A stretch of DNA of 50,904 nucleotides. Source: Chloroflexota bacterium (GTDB lineage: Bacteria; Chloroflexota; Anaerolineae; B4-G1). Below the pieces are notes generated by a model. The model was not told the origin of the DNA, did no database searches, and saw only the letters and a list, made by a program, of their open reading frames with translations. The number at the start of each line of letters is the position of its first letter. Position 1 is the stretch's first letter. The DNA is taken from NCBI GenBank assembly GCA_024232355.1, contig JAAEPW010001415.1, positions 1 through 50,904 on the forward strand, read 5' to 3'. This document shows, one piece after another, positions 27,805-36,038 of the stretch. The position numbers and the translations under genes are program-made.

Positions 27805-27833
27805 TTGCACAACAAAAGAATTTAATGTATACT
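27805..27833 (+). promoter_or_regulatory. Divergent promoter for the STAS-like gene
   Basis: TTGCAC (27805-27810), 17-bp spacer, TATACT (27828-27833). It sits back to back with the minus-strand promoter, so both polymerases cannot bind at once. Confidence 0.6.
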
Positions 27834-27895
27834 AGGAAAAGATACAATCATTAGGCTTGGATCATCGCCAACATCTATATGGGTCACAAGATAGT

Positions 27896-28267
27896 ATGAA
27901 ATCTCGATGGATCAGTCACAAAGGGAAACGAATTCTCTACGTAGATTTTTCCAACTTTGGGCAAGACTTTGCCCCCTTGAGAACAGAGATCGAGGCCGTG
28001 TTATCCACTCTTGAAAAACAACCCAAAAACTCTGTACTGATATTGGCAGACTTTCGGGATACTGTTCTATCCAGAAAGTCAACCGCCCTCATCAAGGGTT
28101 CTGCGCCGCAGATAAGCCCACACATTCGCAGGGCCGCCGTTATCCTTGAGGATACAACCGGTCTTAGAAACCTCGTGGTGGGTGCCCTGGCCCGGGTTGG
28201 CGGGCAAGATGCAGCTCTATTTGACGACATCGAACAAGCTCAAGACTGGCTGGTGAATGACGAATAA
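27896..28267 (+). CDS. STAS/SpoIIAA-like small protein
   Basis: 123 residues from the ATG at 27896; a TTG 39 bp upstream is in frame, and neither has a strong ribosome-binding site. Alternating strands and helices (RWISHKGKRILYVDFSNFG, SVLILADFRDT, RRAAVILEDTTGLRNLVV, AALFDDIEQAQDWLVND) match the SpoIIAA-like/STAS fold of small stand-alone proteins found next to signalling genes. Function unknown. It is divergent from the protease genes and convergent with lipA. Confidence 0.7.
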   Translation: MKSRWISHKGKRILYVDFSNFGQDFAPLRTEIEAVLSTLEKQPKNSVLILADFRDTVLSRKSTALIKGSAPQISPHIRRAAVILEDTTGLRNLVVGALARVGGQDAALFDDIEQAQDWLVNDE

Positions 28268-28313
28268 GTCAGATTTGCCGGGCGCTTAACGGGCGTAGGC
28301 CGCCTAAATCACC

Positions 28314-29210
28314 CTACGTTTTTGTCAATCTCTGTATCTGCGCCTCGGCATTGTAAGAACTCCGTACCAGGGCATCGCTCTCGACCCAACGGAATCCCAT
28401 CTCATAGCCTCGCTCCCGAAACATTTCGAATTCCTCTGGCGTATAGTACCGGTCAATGGGAATATGTCGCCTGGTAGGCTGAAGGTATTGGCCGATGGTC
28501 AGGATATCCACGTCCAGTTCGCGCAGGTTACGCATCACGTCCAGGATTTCGTCGGTGGTTTCCCCCAGGCCAACCATTAGACCGCTCTTGGTGATCGCCT
28601 CCGGCCACAGCGTTTTGGCATTACGCAACACGTCCAACGACCACTCGTAGCGACATTGAGGTTGTACCGTGCGAAAAAGACGCGGAACGGTTTCGATGTT
28701 GTGGTTGAGAATATCGGGCCGGGCATCTATTACGACCTTGAGCAACTCGACCTGCCCGCGAAAGTCAGGGATCAAGACTTCGACGGTGCAGCCAGGCTGA
28801 ACATCTCGAATACGGCGAATGACGGCTGCAAAAACAAAAGCGCCACCGTCGGGCAGATCATCCCGATCCACCGAAGTAACGACAGCGTGCTTGAGGTCCA
28901 TCGCTTGCGCGGCTTGGGCCACGTGCTCTGGTTCGTCGGGATCGAGGGGGCCAGGGCGACCGGTCTGCACGTTACAAAAACGACAGTTCCGGGTGCACGT
29001 GTCGCCCAGAATAAGAAATGTTGCCGTGCGGTGACTCCAACACTCGCCAATGTTGGGGCAGTGGGCCTCCTCGCAGACAGTGTGCAGTTCCTTGGCCCGC
29101 ATCAGTCGCTTGAGCCAGCCGTAATCCTCACCCGAGGGAGCGCGCACACGCAGCCAGGGAGGTCTGCGCTTGGGGCGATCCGTTGCTTGTTGCCGTACCT
29201 TATCCATCAT
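28314..29210 (-). CDS. lipA: Lipoyl synthase
   Basis: 298 residues, usual length. It inserts two sulfurs into protein-bound octanoyl groups to make lipoate. The auxiliary cluster motif [12 protein letters not shown] (CxxxxCxxxxxC), the radical-SAM motif CTRNCRFC and the C-terminal RSSYNA serine motif are all present. [15 protein letters not shown] and [10 protein letters not shown] are LipA signatures. The start overlaps the preceding stop as TAATG. lpdA, encoding another part of lipoate-dependent complexes, lies 4.4 kb away. The octanoyltransferase gene is not in the window. Confidence 0.97.
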   Translation of the reverse strand: MMDKVRQQATDRPKRRPPWLRVRAPSGEDYGWLKRLMRAKELHTVCEEAHCPNIGECWSHRTATFLILGDTCTRNCRFCNVQTGRPGPLDPDEPEHVAQAAQAMDLKHAVVTSVDRDDLPDGGAFVFAAVIRRIRDVQPGCTVEVLIPDFRGQVELLKVVIDARPDILNHNIETVPRLFRTVQPQCRYEWSLDVLRNAKTLWPEAITKSGLMVGLGETTDEILDVMRNLRELDVDILTIGQYLQPTRRHIPIDRYYTPEEFEMFRERGYEMGFRWVESDALVRSSYNAEAQIQRLTKT

Positions 29211-30061
29211 TACATTCTATTCCATTGAACTTTGCGTTTCTCAAACCCAGCCAGGCGCGTGAACCCGACCGACCTCGCCATCTCTAGTGCCACGTCAAAA
29301 TGCGCGCCGACCTTGTCGGGGGTGTGAGAATCGGAGCCAAAGGTCAGAATCTCGCCACCCAATTCGCGGTACCAACGCAGTATCTCTATCGTCGGGCAAG
29401 TCTCATCCATTCCCTTGCCCTTGTACAACGCCGAGGTGTTGATCTCGATCCCCTTACCCCGTTCGACGATGGAGCGCAGCGCTGTGCGGATCAAGTCTGC
29501 ATAAGGTTCCGGGCCATCGTAGGGCTTGTCAAAGTTGCGCGCGTCCCGTTTGACCAGGTCCAGATGCCCCAACACGTCAAAATCCCCCTCCGCAGCCAAG
29601 TGAACTACCTGCCGAAAGTACGCCTCGTAAGCCTGGCGCAGCGGCTGCTCAAAAAAGTCTGGTTTCCAGGCACACAAAAGCCCATCAACACCCATCGAGG
29701 CTGAAAAAGATGTGAGCGAGGTGGCATAGTGGGCCGAGCCGATGACAAAGTCAAAATCTCCCATTGCCAGCATGATCGCCGCTTCCTGGGCAAAAACATG
29801 TGGCTCGCCTATCTCCAGACCAGCCCGAATGGTCAGCCGATCGCCGTAGCGGGCACGGCAGCGTTCGATCTCTGCCAAATATTCAACAGGCTGCAAATAG
29901 TCCAGTATATCATCGGAGCCATAGTCGACGTGATCTGTAAAAGCGATCTCGCGCATACCACGGGCAATGGCCGACTCGCAGACCGCCGTCATCTCGGAAT
30001 CACTGTCGGACGAGAAACGCGTGTGAATATGGTAATCTCCAATATAATTAGATAGTGACAT
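29210..30061 (-). CDS. PHP-domain phosphatase, HisJ-like histidinol-phosphatase
   Basis: 283 residues from the ATG at 30061. The N-terminal [13 protein letters not shown] contains the first metal-binding Hx[28 protein letters not shown] and FGSDSHTP supply the remaining PHP motifs. The best match by eye is HisJ (histidinol-phosphatase of the PHP class, last-but-one step of histidine synthesis), but no his genes are nearby, so the substrate is inferred. It is the middle gene of a minus-strand unit with a 40-aa peptide gene upstream (11-bp gap) and lipA downstream (overlap). Confidence 0.88.
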   Translation of the reverse strand: MSLSNYIGDYHIHTRFSSDSDSEMTAVCESAIARGMREIAFTDHVDYGSDDILDYLQPVEYLAEIERCRARYGDRLTIRAGLEIGEPHVFAQEAAIMLAMGDFDFVIGSAHYATSLTSFSASMGVDGLLCAWKPDFFEQPLRQAYEAYFRQVVHLAAEGDFDVLGHLDLVKRDARNFDKPYDGPEPYADLIRTALRSIVERGKGIEINTSALYKGKGMDETCPTIEILRWYRELGGEILTFGSDSHTPDKVGAHFDVALEMARSVGFTRLAGFEKRKVQWNRM

Positions 30062-30072
30062 GTAATCTCGGC

Positions 30073-30195
30073 TCACAACCACATCAACGGGAAACAAAGA
30101 CAACTTTTCACTGCTGCCTCATCCCGAGTTTTATAGATTTCCCAGACATACGCTTGTTCGATCACTGGCTTGATGGCTTTTTTTGTCGTGTCCAT
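30073..30195 (-). CDS. Small 40-residue hypothetical protein
   Basis: Begins with ATG at 30195, preceded by an excellent AAGGAGGAATTGTG ribosome-binding site and a good promoter at 30279-30307. Sequence MDTTKKAIKPVIEQAYVWEI then a C-terminal KSCLCFPLMWL. No family recognised. It could be a real small protein or a leader peptide for the PHP/lipA genes, 11 bp downstream. Confidence 0.5.
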   Translation of the reverse strand: MDTTKKAIKPVIEQAYVWEIYKTRDEAAVKSCLCFPLMWL

Positions 30196-30278
30196 CACAA
30201 TTCCTCCTTGGATTCTTTGAACATTGGTGTGATTTAATCCAGATGGTGTCCTGCGTGCCTCTTTTATTCGCAGCGCAG

Positions 30279-30307
30279 ATTGTACCGCAATTGAGCCGAG
30301 TACACAA
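30279..30307 (-). promoter_or_regulatory. Promoter for the small peptide-PHP-lipA unit
   Basis: Minus strand TTGTGT (30307-30302), 17-bp spacer, TACAAT (30284-30279). Confidence 0.6.
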
Positions 30308-30438
30308 GAGGTAACGAGCGCCACACAAAAGCGCCTATCGGCTAGATCCGATGGCGCATCACACATTTGATGAATTTGACATGAGCAGTGTCGCTGGCTC
30401 GACAATTTTTCAAGCCTGAAAAACCTCAGACATCGCTC

Positions 30439-31030
30439 TCAAGATACAGACAGAACAAATACACTGCCCAGAACAATCAAAAATACACCACAAGGTCTCG
30501 TTACACCACCAGTCGTAGGCAGCAACGGATCATTACGAGTTGGAGTAGATAGGGTCTCGGTAATTTTTGATGAGGGTGAGGCAATTCCTTCCCCCAAAAA
30601 GAACTCTTCTTCATCCACACTGATTATCCCGCCATAGGGAAACGTCGTCGAGATAACCTGAATTTCAGATGTGGCCCAACCGCCATAGTTATTGATGTGC
30701 CACCCCTATGCCGGTGTAGAATGATTTGCTATCGTATTTAGAACCTACACCTGTTCCCGTGACCGTATCATATCGCGCCGCTCGGACACCTTCCCACTCC
30801 CAGAACATGTCTCCGTTGTCTGCCGATTGCTTCTCGTATTCCTGCCACTCGCGCGAAATCACTTGGATCTCTTGTTCTACAACCATTATTCGTTCCACAT
30901 CCTCGGCGTTAGGCTGAGGGCCTATGTATGCCTCAAAGCAATTGCTACAGGTTGTATCAACCACAAGTCCAGACAACCGATCAACCGTCTGGATATGGGA
31001 GCCCTCGAGAAACTCACACTCAGCTTGATC
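30439..31030 (-). pseudogene. LPxTG-like surface protein, truncated and frameshifted
   Basis: The C-terminus encodes DPLLPTTGG followed by a hydrophobic stretch (GVFLIVLGSVFVLSV) and stop, resembling a cell-wall sorting signal though without the usual terminal basic tail. Upstream is a soluble region with WEWEGVRAARYDTVTGTGVG. The reading frame breaks at a GGGG tract (about 30696-30699): removing one G joins YTGIG to WHINNYGGWATSEIQV and restores continuity to the LPTTG end. The 5' end runs into the inverted-repeat element at 31030 and lacks a signal peptide. So the gene is either inactivated twice, or once plus a sequencing error in the homopolymer. Confidence 0.7.
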
Positions 31031-31237
31031 GGGTACCAACTTAAGCCGCGACACTGTAGAAAGCTGTCATTCTCGTTAATATGGCCGGATCTTTGAGATT
31101 TTCATGCTGCCCCCATATTCGCTGGTGTCGCGCTTAACACCTCAATATGTGGGGGATAGCAGCCTAATTGCACGGAACCTTTAGCGAACCGAGAATCCCT
31201 TGTGAATCAAAACTGTCGCGGCTTAAGTTGATACCCG
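31030..31237. repeat. MITE-like inverted-repeat element
   Basis: Terminal inverted repeats of 24 nt with one difference: CGGGTACCAACTTAAGCC... at 31030-31053 and its complement at 31214-31237. Inside, a second imperfect inverted pair (GCTGCCCCCATATT and AATATGTGGGGGATAGCAGC). No coding capacity. It cuts off the 5' end of the surface-protein gene and supplies the last codons and the stop of the receiver gene. Confidence 0.7.
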
Positions 31238-31624
31238 TTTCGTCAATATTGCTTCAACCATGTCCAACAAATCAATCGATATGAACGGTTTTTGAGTGTA
31301 ACCATCTAGGTCACGATCCATGTCCAGACCCACTTGTTCTAACTGCGCGGCACGTGTATCTCTTGGCCCAGCACTGATACCCAGTACCGGTATGCTTTTC
31401 AAAACTGGCTCAGACTTTACTCGACGAAGAAATTCAAGCCCACCTGGGTCAGGTCGCATAAAGTCTTGGATGAACAAGTCGACCGATCCAGTGCGCAAAA
31501 TCGACAGCGCTTTTTGATCGCTCGTTGTTCCCACAAACTCGTAACCGGAACTTGACAGGGTCAATCGTAGCAAATCCACAAATTCAGGCTCATCGTCCAA
31601 ACTCAAGATTCGTATCTCCGTCAA
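31223..31624 (-). CDS. Single-domain receiver protein
   Basis: 133 residues, one CheY-like receiver: ILSLDDEPEFVDLL, acceptor Asp in LFIQDFMRPDPGG, GISAG in place of the Thr/Ser strand and K in YTQKPF. The TTG start overlaps the TGA of the selenoprotein gene (TTGA), implying coupled translation. Its last residues (RVST) and stop lie inside the right terminal repeat of the 31030-31237 element, so the native C-terminus may have been replaced. No kinase is adjacent. Confidence 0.85.
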   Translation of the reverse strand: MTEIRILSLDDEPEFVDLLRLTLSSSGYEFVGTTSDQKALSILRTGSVDLFIQDFMRPDPGGLEFLRRVKSEPVLKSIPVLGISAGPRDTRAAQLEQVGLDMDRDLDGYTQKPFISIDLLDMVEAILTKRVST

Positions 31625-32334
31625 ACTTGATCCCCCATCGCGGCTTTTCTCAAATACGCTATGAGCATTGGAGACGGCCTGTCACGAGTCGAACTCATCT
31701 GTGGCAGAAACAGGCTCGCCACAAAAAAACGATGTCCCTCCAATTCCACCACTCTTATCGCTCCCTCGGCATTACGCCCCACGACCTTGAGCATTCCTCG
31801 ACCAATCCGCTCTCGGTATTCGGGGTTCAAACCATAGTTACAGGTATACCTTTCTACCACTTGGATTTTACCATACACTTGATGCACCAGTGTCCCCGGC
31901 TCTATATCAATCTGTTCGCTCTCTCCCACGAGCGAACAACTCAATTGACTGATCAACAACTTGGATGCTTTTGGGGTACTTTCTTCGTGGTCTGCATCCT
32001 GAATTCCTAGCACATTTCGGGCATACTCTAACAGAGCATGTTGAAATCCGCCTCAGGTGCCAATAAAGATCTGATCCCGTTCGCGAGCAAAACGAATCGC
32101 CTCCAGCGCACCATCCATACTTTGATAGGGACTGCCCGGCGCGCACCACAATGCATCGTATTGTTCGAGAACTGAGGGAAGATGTTCTTCTAACGACACG
32201 GTGGACAGCCAGCACACATCAACCGAGATCCCCAGCACGCCAGCCGCGTGATTCAGAGCCTCGTTTGTTGCGCTGTGAGAACGACTTTTCGCGTTAAAAT
32301 CACCAATGATACCTACTTTTACGGTTTGTTTCAT
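31621..32334 (-). CDS. CTP synthase C-terminal-region-related (seleno)protein; glutamine-amidotransferase-like with Sec94 (UGA)
   Basis: 237 residues if the in-frame TGA at 32055-32053 is read as selenocysteine. The protein reads through as ...RDQIFIGT-U-GGFQHALLEYA..., exactly the class-I glutamine amidotransferase nucleophile motif (GTCGGFQHA) with Sec in place of Cys. I recall this family from databases under the name CTP synthase C-terminal region-related (seleno)protein. Start at ATG 32334 with GAGG 6 nt upstream, 12 bp after the SGNH hydrolase stop. A hairpin that fits the bacterial SECIS rules follows the UGA. Both halves are otherwise intact and in frame, which argues against simple decay, though neighbours include pseudogenes. 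Expression would need selA, selB, selC and selD, none of which is in the window. Role unknown. Confidence 0.8.
32014..32047 (-). promoter_or_regulatory. Putative bacterial SECIS hairpin
   Basis: Starts six nt after the UGA. Lower stem ATTTC/GAAAT, internal loop AA/CCC, upper 7-bp stem CATGCTC/GAGTATG (one G-U pair), apical loop TGTTA. The loop has G at its second position and lies 19 nt after the UGA, both within the published consensus for bacterial SECIS elements (G among the first two loop bases, 16-37 nt spacing). Confidence 0.65.
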
Positions 32335-32346
32335 CTGTACCTCAGT

Positions 32347-33030
32347 TTAGACCGATTCAACACCTGACGAAAGCAACCGTTCCCACGAATAACCTATGCA
32401 TTGCAAAAATGCCCGCGCCAAAATCATATGCCCAGCTAGATTTAGATGGATCCGATCCACTGCCAGGTGCATTGGATGTACCCATTGAAATACACCATCA
32501 AAAGTATCCTGGGTATTTACCAACAAGGCACAATGCTGTGTTGTAATCTCTCTAGCTGCCTTCCCATATTGGTCCATCATGACCCGCATCGGCTCGTGTC
32601 GATTGGGTTCCAAAAAATACGGAGTCATTACGATCAGACCAGAAAGGCGTGACTGCACCTGCCGGATGAGTTGGTCGAGGGTCTGTGTGTACTCTTCCAC
32701 CGAAATGTGCAGATCTGTCTGCCACGGGCGGCTGAAATGCTGCCATACATCGTTGATCCCAATTTTGATGACGAGCCAATCCGGCTGCAAGTCCAGCACA
32801 TCGGTTTGCCAACGGGCTTTGAGGTCTCGGATCGTATCTCCGGCAACTCCCATATTGATTGTGCGGATGGCATAATCCGGATACGCGGCAGTGAGGGCAG
32901 CATCTACCAGACTGACAAAACCATTCCCGAGCGCCTGATCAAATGCACCTTTGCCAATGGGCCGTTTTCGCCCGCAATCCGTAATCGAATCTCCGATGAA
33001 AAGTAAGCAACTGTTCGACTGAAGATACAC
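32347..33030 (-). CDS. SGNH/GDSL-family hydrolase
   Basis: 227 residues, GTG start at 33030 with AGGGG upstream. Block I is LLFIGDSITDCG (catalytic Ser), block II NMGVAGDTIRDL (Gly), block III IGINDVW (Asn) and block V DRIHLNLAGH (Asp, His). No signal peptide, so it is cytoplasmic and most like the lysophospholipase/acyl-esterase or carbohydrate-esterase SGNH group. Substrate unknown. First gene of the minus-strand unit with the selenoprotein and the receiver. Confidence 0.9.
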   Translation of the reverse strand: MYLQSNSCLLFIGDSITDCGRKRPIGKGAFDQALGNGFVSLVDAALTAAYPDYAIRTINMGVAGDTIRDLKARWQTDVLDLQPDWLVIKIGINDVWQHFSRPWQTDLHISVEEYTQTLDQLIRQVQSRLSGLIVMTPYFLEPNRHEPMRVMMDQYGKAAREITTQHCALLVNTQDTFDGVFQWVHPMHLAVDRIHLNLAGHMILARAFLQCIGYSWERLLSSGVESV

Positions 33031-33243
33031 AAGCCCCTTTGTCTCCTAAATCACCCACAATTGAAAAGCGCCAAACGCAGGGCAAGGAAGCAGCGCTGCC
33101 GCCGCTCCCTCCCGTTTCAATCGGCGAGAGTGCCCCTTCCCCCTACTCTAAAACGATGTGTACAGTAGAAACGGCACGACTCGATCTATATTGATTTGCT
33201 CCAACGTCCAATCAACCCAACTGTTCCACAGTCAGAAAAGAGT

Positions 33244-33542
33244 CTATTTGCGTTTGCGCCCAGCATTGATGGCGCGAACCAAGAAAAATGGAACAGGGCA
33301 ACGATCAGAAAATTTACAACAGCCTGAACAAAGTTACCATACGTTACTGTGGCATTCCCAACGGCAAATTCTAGCGTTGCAAAGTCTATGCCTCCCAGCA
33401 AAATACCAATCAAAGGCATAAAGATATCATTCACCAGTAATTCCGCAATGGCCGTAAAGGCTGCACCTATCACGAGTGCTACGGCTAAATCGAGAACATT
33501 CCCTTGCCTAATAAAATTGCGAAATTCTTCAAGCCTCTTGTT
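33244..33542 (-). pseudogene. mscL: Large-conductance mechanosensitive channel, degraded
   Basis: Reads NKRLEEFRNFIRQGNVLDLA then VALVIGAAFTAIAELLVNDI, clearly MscL, with the first transmembrane helix and the NDIFMPLIG loop. No ATG/GTG/TTG lies in frame at the expected place: the AAC codon at 33542 directly abuts a GGGAGGG ribosome-binding site, as if the start codon and spacer were deleted. An in-frame TAA lies further upstream. After VVNFLIVALF the frame breaks at a TTTTT tract; one extra T would restore FLVRAINAGRKRK and a stop at 33246-33244, the normal MscL end. It is either a pseudogene or a product of sequence errors. Nothing was recognised in 33031-33243. Confidence 0.75.
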
Positions 33543-33585
33543 CCCTCCCTTTTATTGCGTTGGATGCAGACATTCAACAGACAAT

Positions 33586-34980
33586 CTATATGTGAATCGC
33601 TTCCCCAAACACCTCGTGCGCAGCCTCCATCAGTGCCTCGCTCAACGTGGGATGCGCGTGGACCGTGCGCGCGATCTCTTCCGGCGTAAGTTCCCAGTTG
33701 CGGGCCAGCACCAGTTCGGGCAGCAGCTCTGTCACCTCTGGGCCAACGAGATGACCGCCCAAGATTTCGCCGCCAGCCGCGTCGGCCACGATCTTGACGA
33801 ACCCATCATAGTCGCCCAGGCCCAGCGCTTTGCCGATGGCGCGGAAGGGGAATTTCCCCACCTTGACCTCGTACCCACGTTCGACTGCTTGGGCCTCGGT
33901 GATGCCGAAACTGGCGACCTGAGGATGGCAGTATGTGCAACGCGGCATCGCCTCGTAATCCAGCTCGACCGTATCCACCCCAGCGATGGTCTCTGTGGCA
34001 ACAAGAGCCTGAGCCGATGCGACGTGGGCCAGCGGCAACTTGCCGGTCACATCGCCGATGGCATAAATATTGGGCACGTTGGTGCGCATATGCTTGTCTA
34101 TGACAACGTACCCACGCTCCACCTGCACACCGGCTTGTTCCAAACCCAGATTCTCGCTGTTGGGCCGCACGCCGATGGCGATGAGCGCCCGTTCGGCCTC
34201 TAGCATCTGTTCGCCCTTATCGTTAGAGACGCTCACCCGAACACCCTCGTCAGTCGTCTCAATGCCCTGCACGCGGGTCGAGGTCAACAACTTGACCTTG
34301 CGCCGCTTAAAGGCACGCTCAACCTCCAGGCTTACTTCCTCGTCCTCCAGCGGCACCGCGTGAGGCAGCATCTCGACGACGGTGACCTGAGCACCATAGG
34401 TACTCCAGACCTGGGCAAACTCCATCCCAATCGGCCCCGCCCCAACGACGATGGCCGAAGCAGGCAGATCGCGCAGCACGATGGCCTCTCGGGAGGTCAA
34501 CACCCGCTCGCCGTCCGCCTCGATACCGGGGATGGTGCGCGCCCGCCCGCCGGTGGCAATGATGACGTTGCGCGTATCCAACGTGCGCGTACCGCCGTCA
34601 TTTAACGTCACCTCGACCTGATTCGCGGACTTTAGCACCGCAGTCCCCTCGACCACATCGATCTCATTCTTGCGCATCAACGCACCGATGCCCTTGACCA
34701 GCCGCTTGGACACCTTACGGCTGCGGTCCACCGCCTTGCCAAAGTCAGCCTCGAACCCGGTGACCGTAAAGCCAAAGTCTTTGCCTCGTCTTAGCAAAGA
34801 AATGACCTCAGCATTGCGCAGCAGTGCCTTGGTGGGAATGCATCCCCAGTTCAGGCACACGCCACCCAGATTCTCCTTCTCCACCAGGGCAACCTCGAGT
34901 CCCAGTTGCGCAGCGCGGATAGCACCCACATAGCCACCCGGCCCTGCACCGATGATCGTGACGTCATAGGTTTGTTCCAT
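33586..34980 (-). CDS. lpdA: Dihydrolipoyl dehydrogenase
   Basis: 464 residues from the ATG at 34980 (GGAGG five nt upstream). This is the FAD enzyme that reoxidises dihydrolipoate in 2-oxo-acid dehydrogenase or glycine-cleavage complexes with NAD. N-terminal FAD site IIGAGPGGYVGAIRAAQLG, redox disulfide GGVCLNWGCIPTK, NAD site VVGAGPIGMEFAQ, second FAD motif YAIGDVTG and the catalytic HPTLSE near the C-terminus are all intact. It is a single-gene unit with its own promoter, divergent from the S49 protease gene. The other complex subunits are not in the window. Confidence 0.96.
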   Translation of the reverse strand: MEQTYDVTIIGAGPGGYVGAIRAAQLGLEVALVEKENLGGVCLNWGCIPTKALLRNAEVISLLRRGKDFGFTVTGFEADFGKAVDRSRKVSKRLVKGIGALMRKNEIDVVEGTAVLKSANQVEVTLNDGGTRTLDTRNVIIATGGRARTIPGIEADGERVLTSREAIVLRDLPASAIVVGAGPIGMEFAQVWSTYGAQVTVVEMLPHAVPLEDEEVSLEVERAFKRRKVKLLTSTRVQGIETTDEGVRVSVSNDKGEQMLEAERALIAIGVRPNSENLGLEQAGVQVERGYVVIDKHMRTNVPNIYAIGDVTGKLPLAHVASAQALVATETIAGVDTVELDYEAMPRCTYCHPQVASFGITEAQAVERGYEVKVGKFPFRAIGKALGLGDYDGFVKIVADAAGGEILGGHLVGPEVTELLPELVLARNWELTPEEIARTVHAHPTLSEALMEAAHEVFGEAIHI

Positions 34981-35036
34981 CACACCCTCCCTCTAGTTAC
35001 ACATTACGAATCGCGTTTTACGAGTTACGCACGACA

Positions 35037-35065
35037 AGTGTACCACAATGAAAAGGACAGGACAA
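35037..35065 (-). promoter_or_regulatory. Promoter for lpdA
   Basis: Minus strand TTGTCC (35065-35060), 17-bp spacer, TACACT (35042-35037), about 57 bp before the lpdA start. Confidence 0.5.
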
Positions 35066-35082
35066 GTAAACGACGGCTAAAT

Positions 35083-35110
35083 TTGCGCATAATGGGGAGC
35101 GTAGTATACT
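35083..35110 (+). promoter_or_regulatory. Promoter for the S49 protease operon
   Basis: TTGCGC (35083-35088), 16-bp spacer, TATACT (35105-35110), about 55 bp before the ATG at 35166. Confidence 0.55.
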
Positions 35111-35165
35111 AACATTAGGAAATACCGCGAACCATCATTGTCGAGTAAAGTAGGAGGTGACTTTT

Positions 35166-36038
35166 ATGTTCCGTTCCTGTTTTTGGCGAGTGTTAGAGAT
35201 GTTCTTTTGGGGAGCCGTTCTCCTACTCATCGTCTGGCTCGTCTTTAACTGGCCGCCCCAAACTGCAATACCGCAACCGGACGTGGGCATCATTCGGATC
35301 AACACCGAGATCTGGAGCGGCAGCACCGAACTGATCCGGGCACAGATCAAAGAAGCGCGCGAGGATCGCAGCATTCGGGCCGTGGTCGTACAATTGGATT
35401 CTCCCGGCGGCGAAGTCGTCGCCAGTCAGACGCTCTTTCTCGAATTGCAAGACCTGCGGCGAGAGATGCCGGTGGTTGGATCGATCGACTTTATGGCCGC
35501 TAGCGGCGCGTATTACGCGGCGATGGCCACCGACCCCATCTATGCCAAACCCTCGTCCAACGCCGGCAACGTCGGCGTGTGGGCCACCATTCCCCCAGAA
35601 CTGGCCGTCAACGATACCGTTCTGGCCAGTGGTCCCTTTAAACTGACGGGCAGCAACCGTGACGAATTCTTGCGCGAGATCGACGGCATCAAACAAGAGT
35701 TCTTGGCAACCGTCTTTAGCCAACGCGGCGACCGTCTCACCCTCACCCCCGCCGAGCTTTCGCAGGGCTTGCTTTATCCCGGGCGCGAGGCCGTGGAACT
35801 GGGCCTCATCGACCACATTGGCACTCAGACTGAAGCCATCGCCGCCGCCGCCGAACAAGCCGGCATCGAACAGTACGACGTGGTCGATTTGGAAGCCCGC
35901 GTCATTGATGACTGGCTAAAAGAGTATTTCTTCTTTGGCGAGTCCTGGTCCGGCGCTGCCGACCCGACGACAGGAGAACGATCCCTGCCCTATGGCATTT
36001 ATCTGCTCTACGACGCTCGTCTGCGAGGTGCACCATGA
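35166..36038 (+). CDS. S49-family (SppA-like) membrane serine protease
   Basis: 290 residues from the ATG at 35166, with AGGAGGTGA 8 nt upstream. An N-terminal membrane anchor (about 10-32, FWGAVLLLIVWLVFNW) is followed by a single SppA-type ClpP-fold domain: VVQLDSPGGEV, then the nucleophile in MAASGAYYAA, and a candidate general-base Lys in ASGPFKLTGSNR. SppA-like enzymes cleave remnant signal peptides or membrane proteins outside the membrane. The downstream gene overlaps by ATGA and encodes a large exported protein, so the two probably work together at the cell surface (inference). Confidence 0.9.
   Translation: MFRSCFWRVLEMFFWGAVLLLIVWLVFNWPPQTAIPQPDVGIIRINTEIWSGSTELIRAQIKEAREDRSIRAVVVQLDSPGGEVVASQTLFLELQDLRREMPVVGSIDFMAASGAYYAAMATDPIYAKPSSNAGNVGVWATIPPELAVNDTVLASGPFKLTGSNRDEFLREIDGIKQEFLATVFSQRGDRLTLTPAELSQGLLYPGREAVELGLIDHIGTQTEAIAAAAEQAGIEQYDVVDLEARVIDDWLKEYFFFGESWSGAADPTTGERSLPYGIYLLYDARLRGAP

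Noticed and set aside
31621..32013. The 3' part of the selenoprotein gene as a separate gene starting at GTG 32013
   Set aside because: The frame continues upstream through a single UGA at a catalytic Cys position into the preceding open frame; one selenoprotein explains both better.
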